Positions 1-5,808 of a stretch of DNA of 7,247 nt are shown here, piece by piece. Each line of letters begins with the position of its first letter. Within the stretch, counting starts at the first letter, position 1. The notes beneath the pieces are model-generated. The model ran no database searches, was not told the DNA's origin, and was given only the letters and a program-made list of their open reading frames with translations. Source of the DNA: JBHAEP01 sp041855665. GTDB lineage: Bacteria; Patescibacteriota; Saccharimonadia; Saccharimonadales; Saccharimonadaceae. A program made the position numbers and the translations under genes. The DNA is taken from contig JBHAEP010000021.1 of NCBI GenBank assembly GCA_041855665.1, positions 1 to 7,247 on the forward strand, given 5' to 3'.

Positions 1-231
1 AGAGTAATTTTGGGCTTGTTGCAACTGCTGAGCCTGCTGCCTAGAAATTTCTTGCTGTTGGTGAATTTGAGATATTTTATCACGCATAATATTAGCAGTA
101 GCCTCACGACTATCTGTTGCTATATGATGAATAGCAGCACTAGGATCGCGACGCGGTGCCGAAGTAACTATTGATCTCTGTGGAACAACGGGAGTTGTTC
201 GCCTTGGTTCTGGATTTTTATTCATTTTCAT
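1..231 (-). CDS. Gln-rich hypothetical protein, N-terminal part (runs off left edge)
   Basis: Not recognised. The reading frame is open from an ATG at 231 down to base 1 (77 codons) with no stop, so the C-terminus lies outside the window. The first about 35 residues are basic and Pro/Arg-rich (PRRTTPVVPQR, then APRRDPS) and look disordered. From about residue 37 the chain turns polar and helical, with a strongly Gln-rich stretch (IHQQQEISRQQAQQLQQAQ) compatible with a coiled coil. No signal peptide or membrane helix is visible in the part seen. The start at 231 is preferred over the in-frame ATG at 225 because AGGA lies 6 bases upstream of 231. It is divergent from the tRNA-Leu gene and probably shares the palindromic promoter at 247-266. 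Function cannot be assigned; a structural or scaffold-like role is only a guess from composition. Confidence 0.7.
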   Translation of the reverse strand, partial: MKMNKNPEPRRTTPVVPQRSIVTSAPRRDPSAAIHHIATDSREATANIMRDKISQIHQQQEISRQQAQQLQQAQNYS

Positions 232-246
232 CTAGATTCCTACTTA

Positions 247-266
247 AATCTATTATATAATAGATT
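247..266. promoter_or_regulatory. Palindromic, probably bidirectional -10 promoter element
   Basis: AATCTATTATATAATAGATT is a perfect 20-bp inverted repeat. It contains TATAAT on the plus strand (256-261) and TATAAT on the minus strand (252-257), sharing two bases. Plus-strand initiation would begin near 268, giving the tRNA-Leu precursor a leader of about 39 bases. Minus-strand initiation near 245 would give the gene starting at 231 a leader of about 14 bases with its AGGA ribosome site. No good TTGACA is seen at the usual distance on either side. A site for a dimeric regulator is an alternative reading of the symmetry. Confidence 0.6.
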
Positions 267-306
267 GTGTAACAGTGCTAGAGCATTAGCGAAATAAGCT
301 AATTTT

Positions 307-394
307 GCCGCGGTGGTGGAATTGGTAGACACGTTAGACTCAAAATCTGATGTCCTAATCGGACGTGCCGGTTCAAGTCCGGCTCGCGGTACCA
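307..394 (+). tRNA. tRNA-Leu (anticodon CAA)
   Basis: Type II (long variable arm) tRNA that decodes UUG. The 7-bp acceptor stem pairs GCCGCGG with TCGCGGT, using G-U pairs at both ends, followed by discriminator A and an encoded CCA (392-394). The D arm carries the GG of the D loop. The anticodon stem TTAGA/TCTGA holds the loop CTCAAAA, with CAA at 341-343. A four-pair variable-arm stem (GTCC/GGAC) follows, then the T arm GCCGG-TTCAAGT-CCGGC with the standard TTC motif. The long variable arm and discriminator A support leucine identity. A rho-independent terminator begins 17 bases after the CCA, so the gene is probably a monocistronic unit. Confidence 0.96.
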
Positions 395-410
395 TGAAAT
401 AGCACTGGAA

Positions 411-448
411 AAAGAACGCAGCTAAAAATGGTTGCGTTCTTTATTTTT
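411..448 (+). terminator. Rho-independent terminator of tRNA-Leu
   Basis: A 12-pair stem (411-422 with 431-442, including one G-U pair) encloses an 8-base loop and is followed by ATTTTT, so the plus-strand RNA ends in a U-rich tail. The opposite strand lacks a T tract after the stem, so it is directional and belongs to the tRNA. Confidence 0.85.
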
Positions 449-458
449 AAGTAAACAA

Positions 459-485
459 TAAACCCCGTCTATTGAACGGGGTTTA
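459..485 (-). terminator. Terminator hairpin of the PEGA gene (possibly bidirectional)
   Basis: A 10-pair stem with a CCCCG/CGGGG core (459-468 with 476-485) and a 7-base loop starts 4 bases beyond the stop codon of the minus-strand gene. Read on the minus strand it is followed by the T-rich TTGTTTAC. Read on the plus strand it is followed by ATTATTAT, so it may also back up the tRNA terminator between these convergent units. Confidence 0.75.
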
Positions 486-489
486 ATTA

Positions 490-1947
490 TTATGGGACCA
501 GCTGCATGCGATCTAGATTTATATTTCCTGACTGATTTTCACGAAAAGCATAAAGGTATTTTCCGCTTGGAGTTAAAAGGATGCTTTTTCCGTGAGCTAC
601 ATCACCCATGGAGTGACGATTCAGACCGTCATAGTCGTAAATACTTAGCTGACCACTATCGACAGACCATAACATATATTCATCAAGCCACTGAGGTTGC
701 TCGCCATTAAATTGAATCGGTTCATTTAACTCATTGCGCTCCAAGTCATAGCTCCGCTGTTCTGAATTGCTAGCCGCCGCGACTAACCGCTGATTGCTAC
801 TAAGCTCCAGTCTCGTTACAGGATTTGCGACATTAAAACTCCGCACCTGTTTCATGCCGTCAGAGTCAGAACGAGTAGGGAATATGCCGCTCATAACAGT
901 TACTTGATTGCCGACACTAAATGCCACAGTATCGATATCATAATATTTTCCGCCGACAATCCTAACTTCTGTGTCGGCACTAGTTTCAATTTTTTTAATC
1001 TCTAAAGCTTCACGATCACTATCCCGGACCATGCCAATTGAACGAGTTTTAGTTTGATCATCATATTTACCAACGTAAAACATCATACTATCTTTACCAG
1101 CAGCAAAACGCTCAACATTTGTCGCCAAAGCTCGAGAAATTGAAGAGTTTCCAAGATCAAATCGATATAAATTATTATCCATAATTCCGTAAACAATCTG
1201 ACCACTGTTGCCATAAAGCTTCACTGAATTAAACTTAACTCCAAAAATCTTCGAAATATTTTGAACACGATTCACATCTTGCCGATCAAGTATCAACCAT
1301 TCATTTTCCTCACCAAAACTATGCTTTACTAAAAGATGACGACTATCTAAATCCCATTCGATCATCTGATATTTATGAGTAAAACTTTCACCCTCACCGT
1401 ATCCAGAAAGTTTATCTTTGGGAATCTCCAACGCAGTAGATTTAACTTCATTGCCTCGAAGGTTGTAAATATTAAAGATTGGCTGCGAAATATCATTTTG
1501 AGTAGCGATATAAGGCTGAGATCCAAAATTAGTCGCTAAAGTGGCACTCACCGAAACATTCTCGACAGAGCTTTTCCAAGTTTTTTCAGTAGGAATCAGT
1601 CGAGCATAGCTAAGCCAAGTTACTGTTCCGGAATTTATCGAAGCTTGTTTTTGCCAAGTTTCAAAACCAGATTTTTCCATCTTAAAATTATAAGTCCCCT
1701 CGACTAGCGTAGTTTTGTTAGGGGTTCGACCAGTTATTTTTTCATCATTAACATAAACATCAGCTCCATCGATGTTTGTTTTAAATTGAACTAGGCCAGT
1801 TTGAGTCAACATTCCTTCTTTAGTGTCAAGACGATAGCCAAGCATAATCAAAACCAAAACACTCACAAGACCCACCACAACACAACTCATCAGGGTATAT
1901 GTTGCGGTTCGAATCACTAATTCTTTCTTTTTCGCAGACTTATTCAT
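490..1947 (-). CDS. Membrane-anchored PEGA-domain protein
   Basis: 485 residues. A short Lys-rich N-terminus (NKSAKKKE) precedes one hydrophobic helix at about residues 11-37, predicting N-in topology with the rest outside the cytoplasm. A PEGA domain follows at about 50-117: FKTNIDGADVYVND, then TGRTPNKTTLVEGTYNFKMEKSGFETW, matching the usual order of a 'G-A-x-V-Y-V-N' strand, a T-P step and a 'G-x-Y' turn. PEGA domains are small beta-sandwiches of surface proteins, often linked to S-layer or envelope. Residues about 125-485 hold recurring short beta-like units (for example YDLERNELNEPIQF, LSIYDYDGLNRHSM, GKYLYAFREN) that resemble a WD40/TolB-like propeller; this is inferred from pattern only. 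The ATG at 1947 is chosen because an in-frame stop lies at 1969-1971 and the next ATG would cut the membrane helix. No Shine-Dalgarno is present and a TATAAT ends 6 bases upstream, so the mRNA is probably leaderless. Precise function unknown. Confidence 0.88.
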   Translation of the reverse strand: MNKSAKKKELVIRTATYTLMSCVVVGLVSVLVLIMLGYRLDTKEGMLTQTGLVQFKTNIDGADVYVNDEKITGRTPNKTTLVEGTYNFKMEKSGFETWQKQASINSGTVTWLSYARLIPTEKTWKSSVENVSVSATLATNFGSQPYIATQNDISQPIFNIYNLRGNEVKSTALEIPKDKLSGYGEGESFTHKYQMIEWDLDSRHLLVKHSFGEENEWLILDRQDVNRVQNISKIFGVKFNSVKLYGNSGQIVYGIMDNNLYRFDLGNSSISRALATNVERFAAGKDSMMFYVGKYDDQTKTRSIGMVRDSDREALEIKKIETSADTEVRIVGGKYYDIDTVAFSVGNQVTVMSGIFPTRSDSDGMKQVRSFNVANPVTRLELSSNQRLVAAASNSEQRSYDLERNELNEPIQFNGEQPQWLDEYMLWSVDSGQLSIYDYDGLNRHSMGDVAHGKSILLTPSGKYLYAFRENQSGNINLDRMQLVP

Positions 1948-1953
1948 ACTAAT

Positions 1954-1959
1954 ATTATA
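1954..1959 (-). promoter_or_regulatory. -10 box placing transcription start at the PEGA ATG
   Basis: A perfect TATAAT on the minus strand ends 6 bases before the ATG at 1947, so transcription would begin at or next to the A of the start codon. There is no TG extension and no convincing -35 at 17-18 bases (T-rich TTTTTG). A TTGACA exists at 1987-1992 on this strand but is 27 bases away, too far to pair with this box. Confidence 0.6.
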
Positions 1960-1985
1960 GCTTATTTTTTATATCCCAAAAACTC

Positions 1986-2014
1986 TTGTCAAAATTTTTT
2001 AGCTAGGTTATATT
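1986..2014 (+). promoter_or_regulatory. Sigma70-like promoter P1 for the gene at 2063
   Basis: TTGTCA (1986-1991) and TATATT (2009-2014) are separated by exactly 17 bases, and each differs from consensus at one position. Initiation near 2021 would give a leader of about 40 bases that includes the AGGGGG ribosome site. Confidence 0.55.
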
Positions 2015-2034
2015 AAATACATAAATTACGCTTG

Positions 2035-2043
2035 TGCTATAAA
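2035..2043 (+). promoter_or_regulatory. Extended -10 promoter P2 for the gene at 2063
   Basis: TGC followed by TATAAA forms a TGn-extended -10. Initiation near 2050 would give a leader of about 13 bases that starts almost at the Shine-Dalgarno sequence. It lies downstream of P1; the two could be alternatives or tandem promoters. Confidence 0.5.
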
Positions 2044-2050
2044 AGCCAGC

Positions 2051-2056
2051 AGGGGG
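2051..2056 (+). promoter_or_regulatory. Strong Shine-Dalgarno site of the gene at 2063
   Basis: AGGGGG sits 6 bases before the ATG at 2063. It fixes this start and contrasts with the lack of any such site before gltX, the DUF3048 gene and the PEGA gene. Confidence 0.75.
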
Positions 2057-2062
2057 AATAAA

Positions 2063-3145
2063 ATGACAAAAAATATTGTTACCATAAATGGTCGATCTTA
2101 TGACGCCGTTACGGGATTGGCTATTAGCGAAAATTCATCGCAAAAAATAAGTCAAGACAGTAGAGTAGAGAACATCAAAAAGCTAGCCTCTCATGCTAAA
2201 TCTGTCCACAAAAAACAGACTAGCGCCAAGACTTTATCCAGGAGAACTGTAAAATCTCCACTAGTAAATAGCGCTGAAGAAAAAGAAGTTAGCCAAAAAG
2301 TTATCCTAAAAAAGAACACTAACATGGCTCATAAACCGCAAATTTCTCGCAGTCCAGCTATTTCAAAGTTTGCAAACCTCAGCCAAAATTCAGCTAAAGG
2401 ATCTAAAGTTAGTATTGATGGAGTTCGGCGAAATGCGAACACTGTTAAAAGTTCGCCAAAAAACATTCCAACTAAGTCTGCCGTAGTTAAAAATATTGAT
2501 TTTAACCAAAATTCAATCCATCCGCTAGTGGCAAAAATTGAGCAAAAAACAGTTCATCCAACAGCTCAGAAAACTCAATCTCCAAAGCACACCCCTGCTA
2601 TTGTATTGAAAAACGAGGCAATCGAACAAGCGATGAAAAATGCCAATCCATCCAAAAAACAATATCGCGGCAATAAATCTCGTCGAGAAAAACGCTTTAA
2701 CCTAGCTGGCATTATATCAGCCAGTTTTGCGGTCATGCTTCTAGCTGGATATTTTACATATTTAAATATTCCTCATCTCTCAGTCCGAATGGCGGCAACA
2801 CAATCAGGCATAGCGGCAACTTATCCGAATTACAAACCTGACGGATACCGACTAGATGGACAGATTAGCTCAAGAAATAATGGCGTTGACATGCGATTCG
2901 CTGCCGTAGCAGGCGAAACTAGCTACAGCATTTCACAACAGGCAAGCAGCTGGGATTCTAGCGCCGTAGCAGAATATGTACGATCACAGGCAAAAACTGG
3001 CGTAACCACAACACAAGCCAGTGGGATCACTATCTACACTTACGACTCTGGTGCAGCCTGGGTAAATAAAGGTATTCTATATACCATCGAAGGCGATGCG
3101 CCACTATCTAGCGAGCAAATCAAGAAAATAGCCACTAGTATGTAA
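2063..3145 (+). CDS. Basic single-pass membrane protein with DUF4367-like C-terminal domain
   Basis: 360 residues. The N-terminal about 212 residues are hydrophilic, very rich in Lys, Ser, Asn and Gln, mostly without predicted fold, and should be cytoplasmic. They open with a more ordered-looking segment (VTINGRSYDAVTGLAI, residues 6-21). A Lys/Arg cluster at 198-211 precedes one membrane helix at about 213-235. The remaining about 120 residues lie outside the cytoplasm: YPNYKPDGYRLDG (254-266), a beta-rich middle, a Trp (W297), and a C-terminal GILYTIEGDAPLSSEQIKKIATSM. That last pattern (strand, small loop, 'LS..QI.KIA.S' helix) resembles DUF4367, a domain of anti-sigma-like and envelope proteins; the assignment is by eye and only moderate. 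It is divergent from the PEGA gene and followed by its own terminator, so it is probably monocistronic. Role unknown. Confidence 0.85.
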   Translation: MTKNIVTINGRSYDAVTGLAISENSSQKISQDSRVENIKKLASHAKSVHKKQTSAKTLSRRTVKSPLVNSAEEKEVSQKVILKKNTNMAHKPQISRSPAISKFANLSQNSAKGSKVSIDGVRRNANTVKSSPKNIPTKSAVVKNIDFNQNSIHPLVAKIEQKTVHPTAQKTQSPKHTPAIVLKNEAIEQAMKNANPSKKQYRGNKSRREKRFNLAGIISASFAVMLLAGYFTYLNIPHLSVRMAATQSGIAATYPNYKPDGYRLDGQISSRNNGVDMRFAAVAGETSYSISQQASSWDSSAVAEYVRSQAKTGVTTTQASGITIYTYDSGAAWVNKGILYTIEGDAPLSSEQIKKIATSM

Positions 3146-3148
3146 ATC

Positions 3149-3181
3149 AAAAATAACCTCTTCCTAGAGAGGTTATTTTTT
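3149..3181 (+). terminator. Rho-independent terminator after the gene at 2063
   Basis: A 13-pair perfect stem (3149-3161 with 3168-3180) with core AACCTCT/AGAGGTT and a 6-base loop begins 4 bases after the stop codon. Its 3' arm ends in a run of T. The -10 box of gltX starts only 5 bases after it. Confidence 0.85.
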
Positions 3182-3182
3182 A

Positions 3183-3191
3183 TGATATAAT
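3183..3191 (+). promoter_or_regulatory. Extended -10 promoter of gltX (leaderless)
   Basis: TGA followed by a perfect TATAAT (3186-3191) is a TGn-extended -10 that ends 7 bases before the ATG at 3199, so transcription should begin at or one base from the start codon. The -35 position falls inside the preceding terminator hairpin and shows no TTGACA. A second TATAAT at 3191-3196 is only 2 bases from the ATG and less plausible. Confidence 0.65.
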
Positions 3192-3198
3192 ATAATTT

Positions 3199-4629
3199 AT
3201 GACAGAATTTCGTACTCGTTTTGCTCCATCGCCAACAGGATATATTCACGTTGGTAATGTTCGAGCTGCACTATTTCCATGGTTATTAGCACGCCAACAA
3301 GGTGGTAAATTTATTTTACGCATAGAAGATACAGATCAGGCGCGCTTCGTAGAGGGTGCAACAGATTTAATAATGGAAACTTTAGAATGGCTAGGTCTAG
3401 ACTGGGATGAAGGCCCAAATAAAGGAGGGGAATATGGTCCGTACTTCCAGACAGAGAGACGCAACGTGTATCTAAAATGGGCGCAAAAATTGATCGACAA
3501 AGGCCTAGCCTATGCCGATCCATACACTCCAGAGGAAATTCAAGGTTTTCGCGAAGAAGCCAAAGCCATGAAAAAACCGTTTCTATATCGAAACTATCGC
3601 CCAGAAAACCCACCAGAATGGGACGGCACTCAACCCTTAAGGTTTAAGGTTGAAAACATCAAACGCTACACGTGGAACGATCCAGTCATGGGCGAACTTT
3701 CAGCTGGAGAGGAAGTACTTGACGACTTTATTTTAATCAAAAGCGACGGACTCCCAACATACAACTTTGCGCACATCGTAGATGACGCTGAAATGAAAGT
3801 CACTCACGTGATTCGAGGCTTAGAGTATATATCAAGCATTCCAAAATACCTTTCTCTGTATGAAGCCCTGGAAATCAATCCTCCAGTCTTGGCTTGTCTT
3901 CCGCACATAATGGCACCAGACGGACGCAAAAAACTTGGTAAGCGCGACGGCGCTAAAAGTGTTACCGACTACAAGACTGACGGAATTCTACCAGAGGCGA
4001 TGTTGAATTTCTTGGCTAGTATGGGCTGGAACGACGGGACAGAGCAAGAAATCTTCACGCTAGACGAACTAGTAGAAAAATTTAGTTTAGAAAGAGTTCA
4101 GAGGAGCGGAGCAAGATTTGACGAACAACGTTTATTATGGCTAAATGGCCAGCATATTCGCCGTCTAAGTATAGATGATTTATACTCAAGAATTGAATCC
4201 TACTGGCCAAAAGCCGCAGCCGATGCCGATATAGAATACAAGAAAAAAGTTCTAAGTCTACTACAAGACCGGCTAAAAACTCTTGCTGAACTACCTATGA
4301 TGAGTGAATATTTCTTCATGGAGCCAGATGAAAAACCTGAGTTAATCTCGAGCAACAAACAATTAAAGAAATTAGACTCATCAGAAATCAACAACCTGCT
4401 AAAAGCTACTTTTGATAAATTCGAAAACCAGCAAAATTGGACATCTGAAAGTATTCAGAATAGCTTAAACGAACTTTTGGAAGAAACTGGACAAAAACCT
4501 GGAATATTGTTCAGTTTAATTAGAATCGTAACAACTTGGGCCCCATTTAGCCCGCAACTAAATGAAACCCTTGAGCTTTTAGGTAAAGAAACCACACTGT
4601 CTAGAATTAAAAAATATCTAGAAAAATAA
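3199..4629 (+). CDS. gltX: Glutamyl-tRNA synthetase
   Basis: 476 residues, the usual length for bacterial GluRS (class I aminoacyl-tRNA synthetase). It charges tRNA-Glu with glutamate using ATP in the cytoplasm. The N-terminus RTRFAPSPTGYIHVGNVRAAL holds the HIGH-type signature as HVGN (17-20). The Rossmann-fold core continues through DGLPTYNFAHIVDD (183-196) and THVIRG (202-207). The second signature loop is KLGKRDGA (245-252), where the family usually has KLSKR. The insertion region around 95-145 has no cysteine, so the zinc site of the E. coli enzyme is absent, as in the Thermus type. The helical anticodon-binding half ends in the typical LNETLELLGKETTLSRI. The start at 3199 is forced: an in-frame TAA lies at 3193-3195, and any later start would remove HVGN. 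No Shine-Dalgarno is present. Whether it also charges tRNA-Gln (non-discriminating type) cannot be told from this window. Confidence 0.97.
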   Translation: MTEFRTRFAPSPTGYIHVGNVRAALFPWLLARQQGGKFILRIEDTDQARFVEGATDLIMETLEWLGLDWDEGPNKGGEYGPYFQTERRNVYLKWAQKLIDKGLAYADPYTPEEIQGFREEAKAMKKPFLYRNYRPENPPEWDGTQPLRFKVENIKRYTWNDPVMGELSAGEEVLDDFILIKSDGLPTYNFAHIVDDAEMKVTHVIRGLEYISSIPKYLSLYEALEINPPVLACLPHIMAPDGRKKLGKRDGAKSVTDYKTDGILPEAMLNFLASMGWNDGTEQEIFTLDELVEKFSLERVQRSGARFDEQRLLWLNGQHIRRLSIDDLYSRIESYWPKAAADADIEYKKKVLSLLQDRLKTLAELPMMSEYFFMEPDEKPELISSNKQLKKLDSSEINNLLKATFDKFENQQNWTSESIQNSLNELLEETGQKPGILFSLIRIVTTWAPFSPQLNETLELLGKETTLSRIKKYLEK

Positions 4630-4666
4630 ATAAACCTTGGCGTCAAAATTTGGCGCCATTTATTTT
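4628..4666 (+). terminator. Probable terminator of gltX
   Basis: An imperfect hairpin overlaps the stop codon: AAATAAA (4628-4634) pairs with TTTATTT (4659-4665), then a 3-base bulge, then TGGCG (4638-4642) pairs with CGCCA (4654-4658) around an 11-base loop. The 3' arm ends in TTTATTTT. It separates gltX from the promoter of the DUF3048 gene. Confidence 0.7.
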
Positions 4667-4671
4667 GCTTA

Positions 4672-4680
4672 TGTTATAAT
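4672..4680 (+). promoter_or_regulatory. Extended -10 promoter of the DUF3048 gene (near-leaderless)
   Basis: TGT followed by a perfect TATAAT (4675-4680) ends 9 bases before the ATG at 4690, so the leader would be about 0-3 bases. The -35 position falls within the gltX terminator stem (GGCGCC) and is not a match. The arrangement closely copies the one before gltX. Confidence 0.65.
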
Positions 4681-4689
4681 AAAATCACC

Positions 4690-5808
4690 ATGGAAACCAA
4701 AAATACAAAAAATCCAATCAGAAAAATCAGAAGTTATTTTAAAAAACATCCAAAAAAAGCTTGGGCGATTTTGATATTTTTGCTGACAGTTTTGGCGATA
4801 GCTACCAGCGCCGTCTACGCTGTATTTTTTGGAAATAATGCGGGAGCACCGCAAGGTATACCAGTGATATCGAAGATTATCCCCAAAGAGGAGAAATTTT
4901 ATTCACCCTTAACCGGCCTTGAATTAAAATCTAAAGAAGACACTAAAAAACCAGTCGCAGCAGTAATGATAGAGAACACACCTGAAGCCCGCCCACAATC
5001 TGGCTTAGCGAAAGCTGAGATAGTCTACGAAGCTATCGCCGAAGGTGGAATTACTCGTTTTTTAGCTTTTTATCAAAATGAAAAGCCTGAACTATTAGGG
5101 CCAGTTCGAAGCTTAAGGGACTACTACGTAGATTGGCTAACGCCTTATGACGCAACAGTTTTACATGTAGGAGGAAGCGCTAAATCACTAAACCGCATTC
5201 GCAGCGGTTCATATAAAGACGCCGATGAGATGTTAAACTCTGGACTTTATTGGCGTGCCAGTGACCGATGGGCTCCGCATAATGTTTATACTAATTTTGA
5301 AAATATAGATAAATTTAATGAATCTAAAAATTTTACCTCCTCACAACCAAAAGAATTTAAACGATCTGACGTAAAAGACGAGGATAATGAAAATATTACA
5401 GCTAGTAAAATAAACCTATCTTTTGGCGTGGACAAAAACTATAATGTCCAATACACCTATCAAAATGAATCTAAAAGCTATCAAAGACATTTCGTATCAT
5501 ACAATGCCAGCCCTCAAGCACACCTAGACCGTGAAGAAGGTCAAATATCACCAGCCGTAGTTATCACTATAGAATCTCCAATGCAAGCAGTGATGGAAGA
5601 TGGCTATAGAGAATCAATACAAACAATAGGCACTGGACGAGCACATATATTCCAAAACGGTCAAGCGATGGAGGCAACATGGAAAAAAGATAATGTGGAA
5701 TCTCAGATAAAATTTATCGATAAGGATGGAAAAGAAACTTCTTTGGCTCGCGGTAAAACTTGGATTAGCGTAATACCTGCAGGGAAGGGGTCGGTTTCAT
5801 GGCAATAA
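4690..5808 (+). CDS. DUF3048 (YerB-like) membrane-anchored extracytoplasmic protein
   Basis: 372 residues. A basic N-terminus (KKHPKKAW) leads into one membrane helix at about 25-47, with the rest outside. There is no lipobox cysteine, unlike the lipoprotein YerB of Bacillus. The N-terminal DUF3048 domain (about 70-210) is clear from SPLTGLE, PVAAVMIEN (88-96), ARPQSGLAKAEIVYEAIAEG (100-119), GPVRSLRDYY (137-146), HVGGS (159-163) and APHNVYT (195-201). The C-terminal DUF3048 domain (about 235-365) shows FGVDKNYNVQYTY, a YQRH motif, AHLD and GKTWISVIP. The family's biochemical activity is not established. The ATG at 4690 is the first usable start after the in-frame gltX stop and has no Shine-Dalgarno. 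The last 10 bases overlap the histidine kinase gene, so the two should be co-transcribed and translationally coupled; this suggests a shared envelope-related job. Confidence 0.92.
   Translation: METKNTKNPIRKIRSYFKKHPKKAWAILIFLLTVLAIATSAVYAVFFGNNAGAPQGIPVISKIIPKEEKFYSPLTGLELKSKEDTKKPVAAVMIENTPEARPQSGLAKAEIVYEAIAEGGITRFLAFYQNEKPELLGPVRSLRDYYVDWLTPYDATVLHVGGSAKSLNRIRSGSYKDADEMLNSGLYWRASDRWAPHNVYTNFENIDKFNESKNFTSSQPKEFKRSDVKDEDNENITASKINLSFGVDKNYNVQYTYQNESKSYQRHFVSYNASPQAHLDREEGQISPAVVITIESPMQAVMEDGYRESIQTIGTGRAHIFQNGQAMEATWKKDNVESQIKFIDKDGKETSLARGKTWISVIPAGKGSVSWQ
5785..5790 (+). promoter_or_regulatory. Shine-Dalgarno site of the histidine kinase inside the DUF3048 gene
   Basis: AAGGGG, within the purine-rich AGGGAAGGGG (5781-5790), lies 8 bases before the ATG at 5799 and still inside the upstream coding sequence. 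It supports this start and translational coupling. Confidence 0.7.

Noticed and set aside
307..394. tRNA-Leu as an integration (att) site for a mobile element
   Set aside because: No integrase gene and no second copy of the tRNA 3' end were seen in the window; the downstream DNA is a terminator and an ordinary gene.
492..710. Plus-strand open frame of 72 codons
   Set aside because: It lies entirely antisense within the PEGA gene, starts just at that gene's stop codon, and has no ribosome site or recognisable protein features.
1987..1992. TTGACA on the minus strand as the -35 of the PEGA gene
   Set aside because: It is 27 bases from the only good TATAAT and 13 from a weaker TATAAA, so neither spacing fits a sigma70 promoter.
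3040..3249. Minus-strand open frame of 69 codons with a hydrophobic stretch
   Set aside because: It spans the end of one gene, a terminator and the start of gltX; the hydrophobic residues come from AT-rich terminator and promoter DNA read backwards. The minus-strand frame at 4669-4854 is similar.
3311..3613. Minus-strand open frame of 100 codons inside gltX
   Set aside because: A shadow of the strongly supported GluRS coding sequence; it covers the active-site half of the enzyme and has no promoter or ribosome site of its own. The minus-strand frames at 4200-4394 and 4455-4646 (also over gltX) and at 6885-7094 (inside the kinase gene) were dropped for the same reasons.
3480..3640. Zinc-binding cysteines in GluRS
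   Set aside because: The region that holds the zinc ligands in E. coli GluRS contains no cysteine here. Zinc-free GluRS is known (Thermus type), so this is normal variation and not a defect.
490..5808. UGA recoded as glycine, as in some other Patescibacteria
   Set aside because: All four complete genes are full length with the standard code and end in TAA; no conserved glycine falls on TGA.
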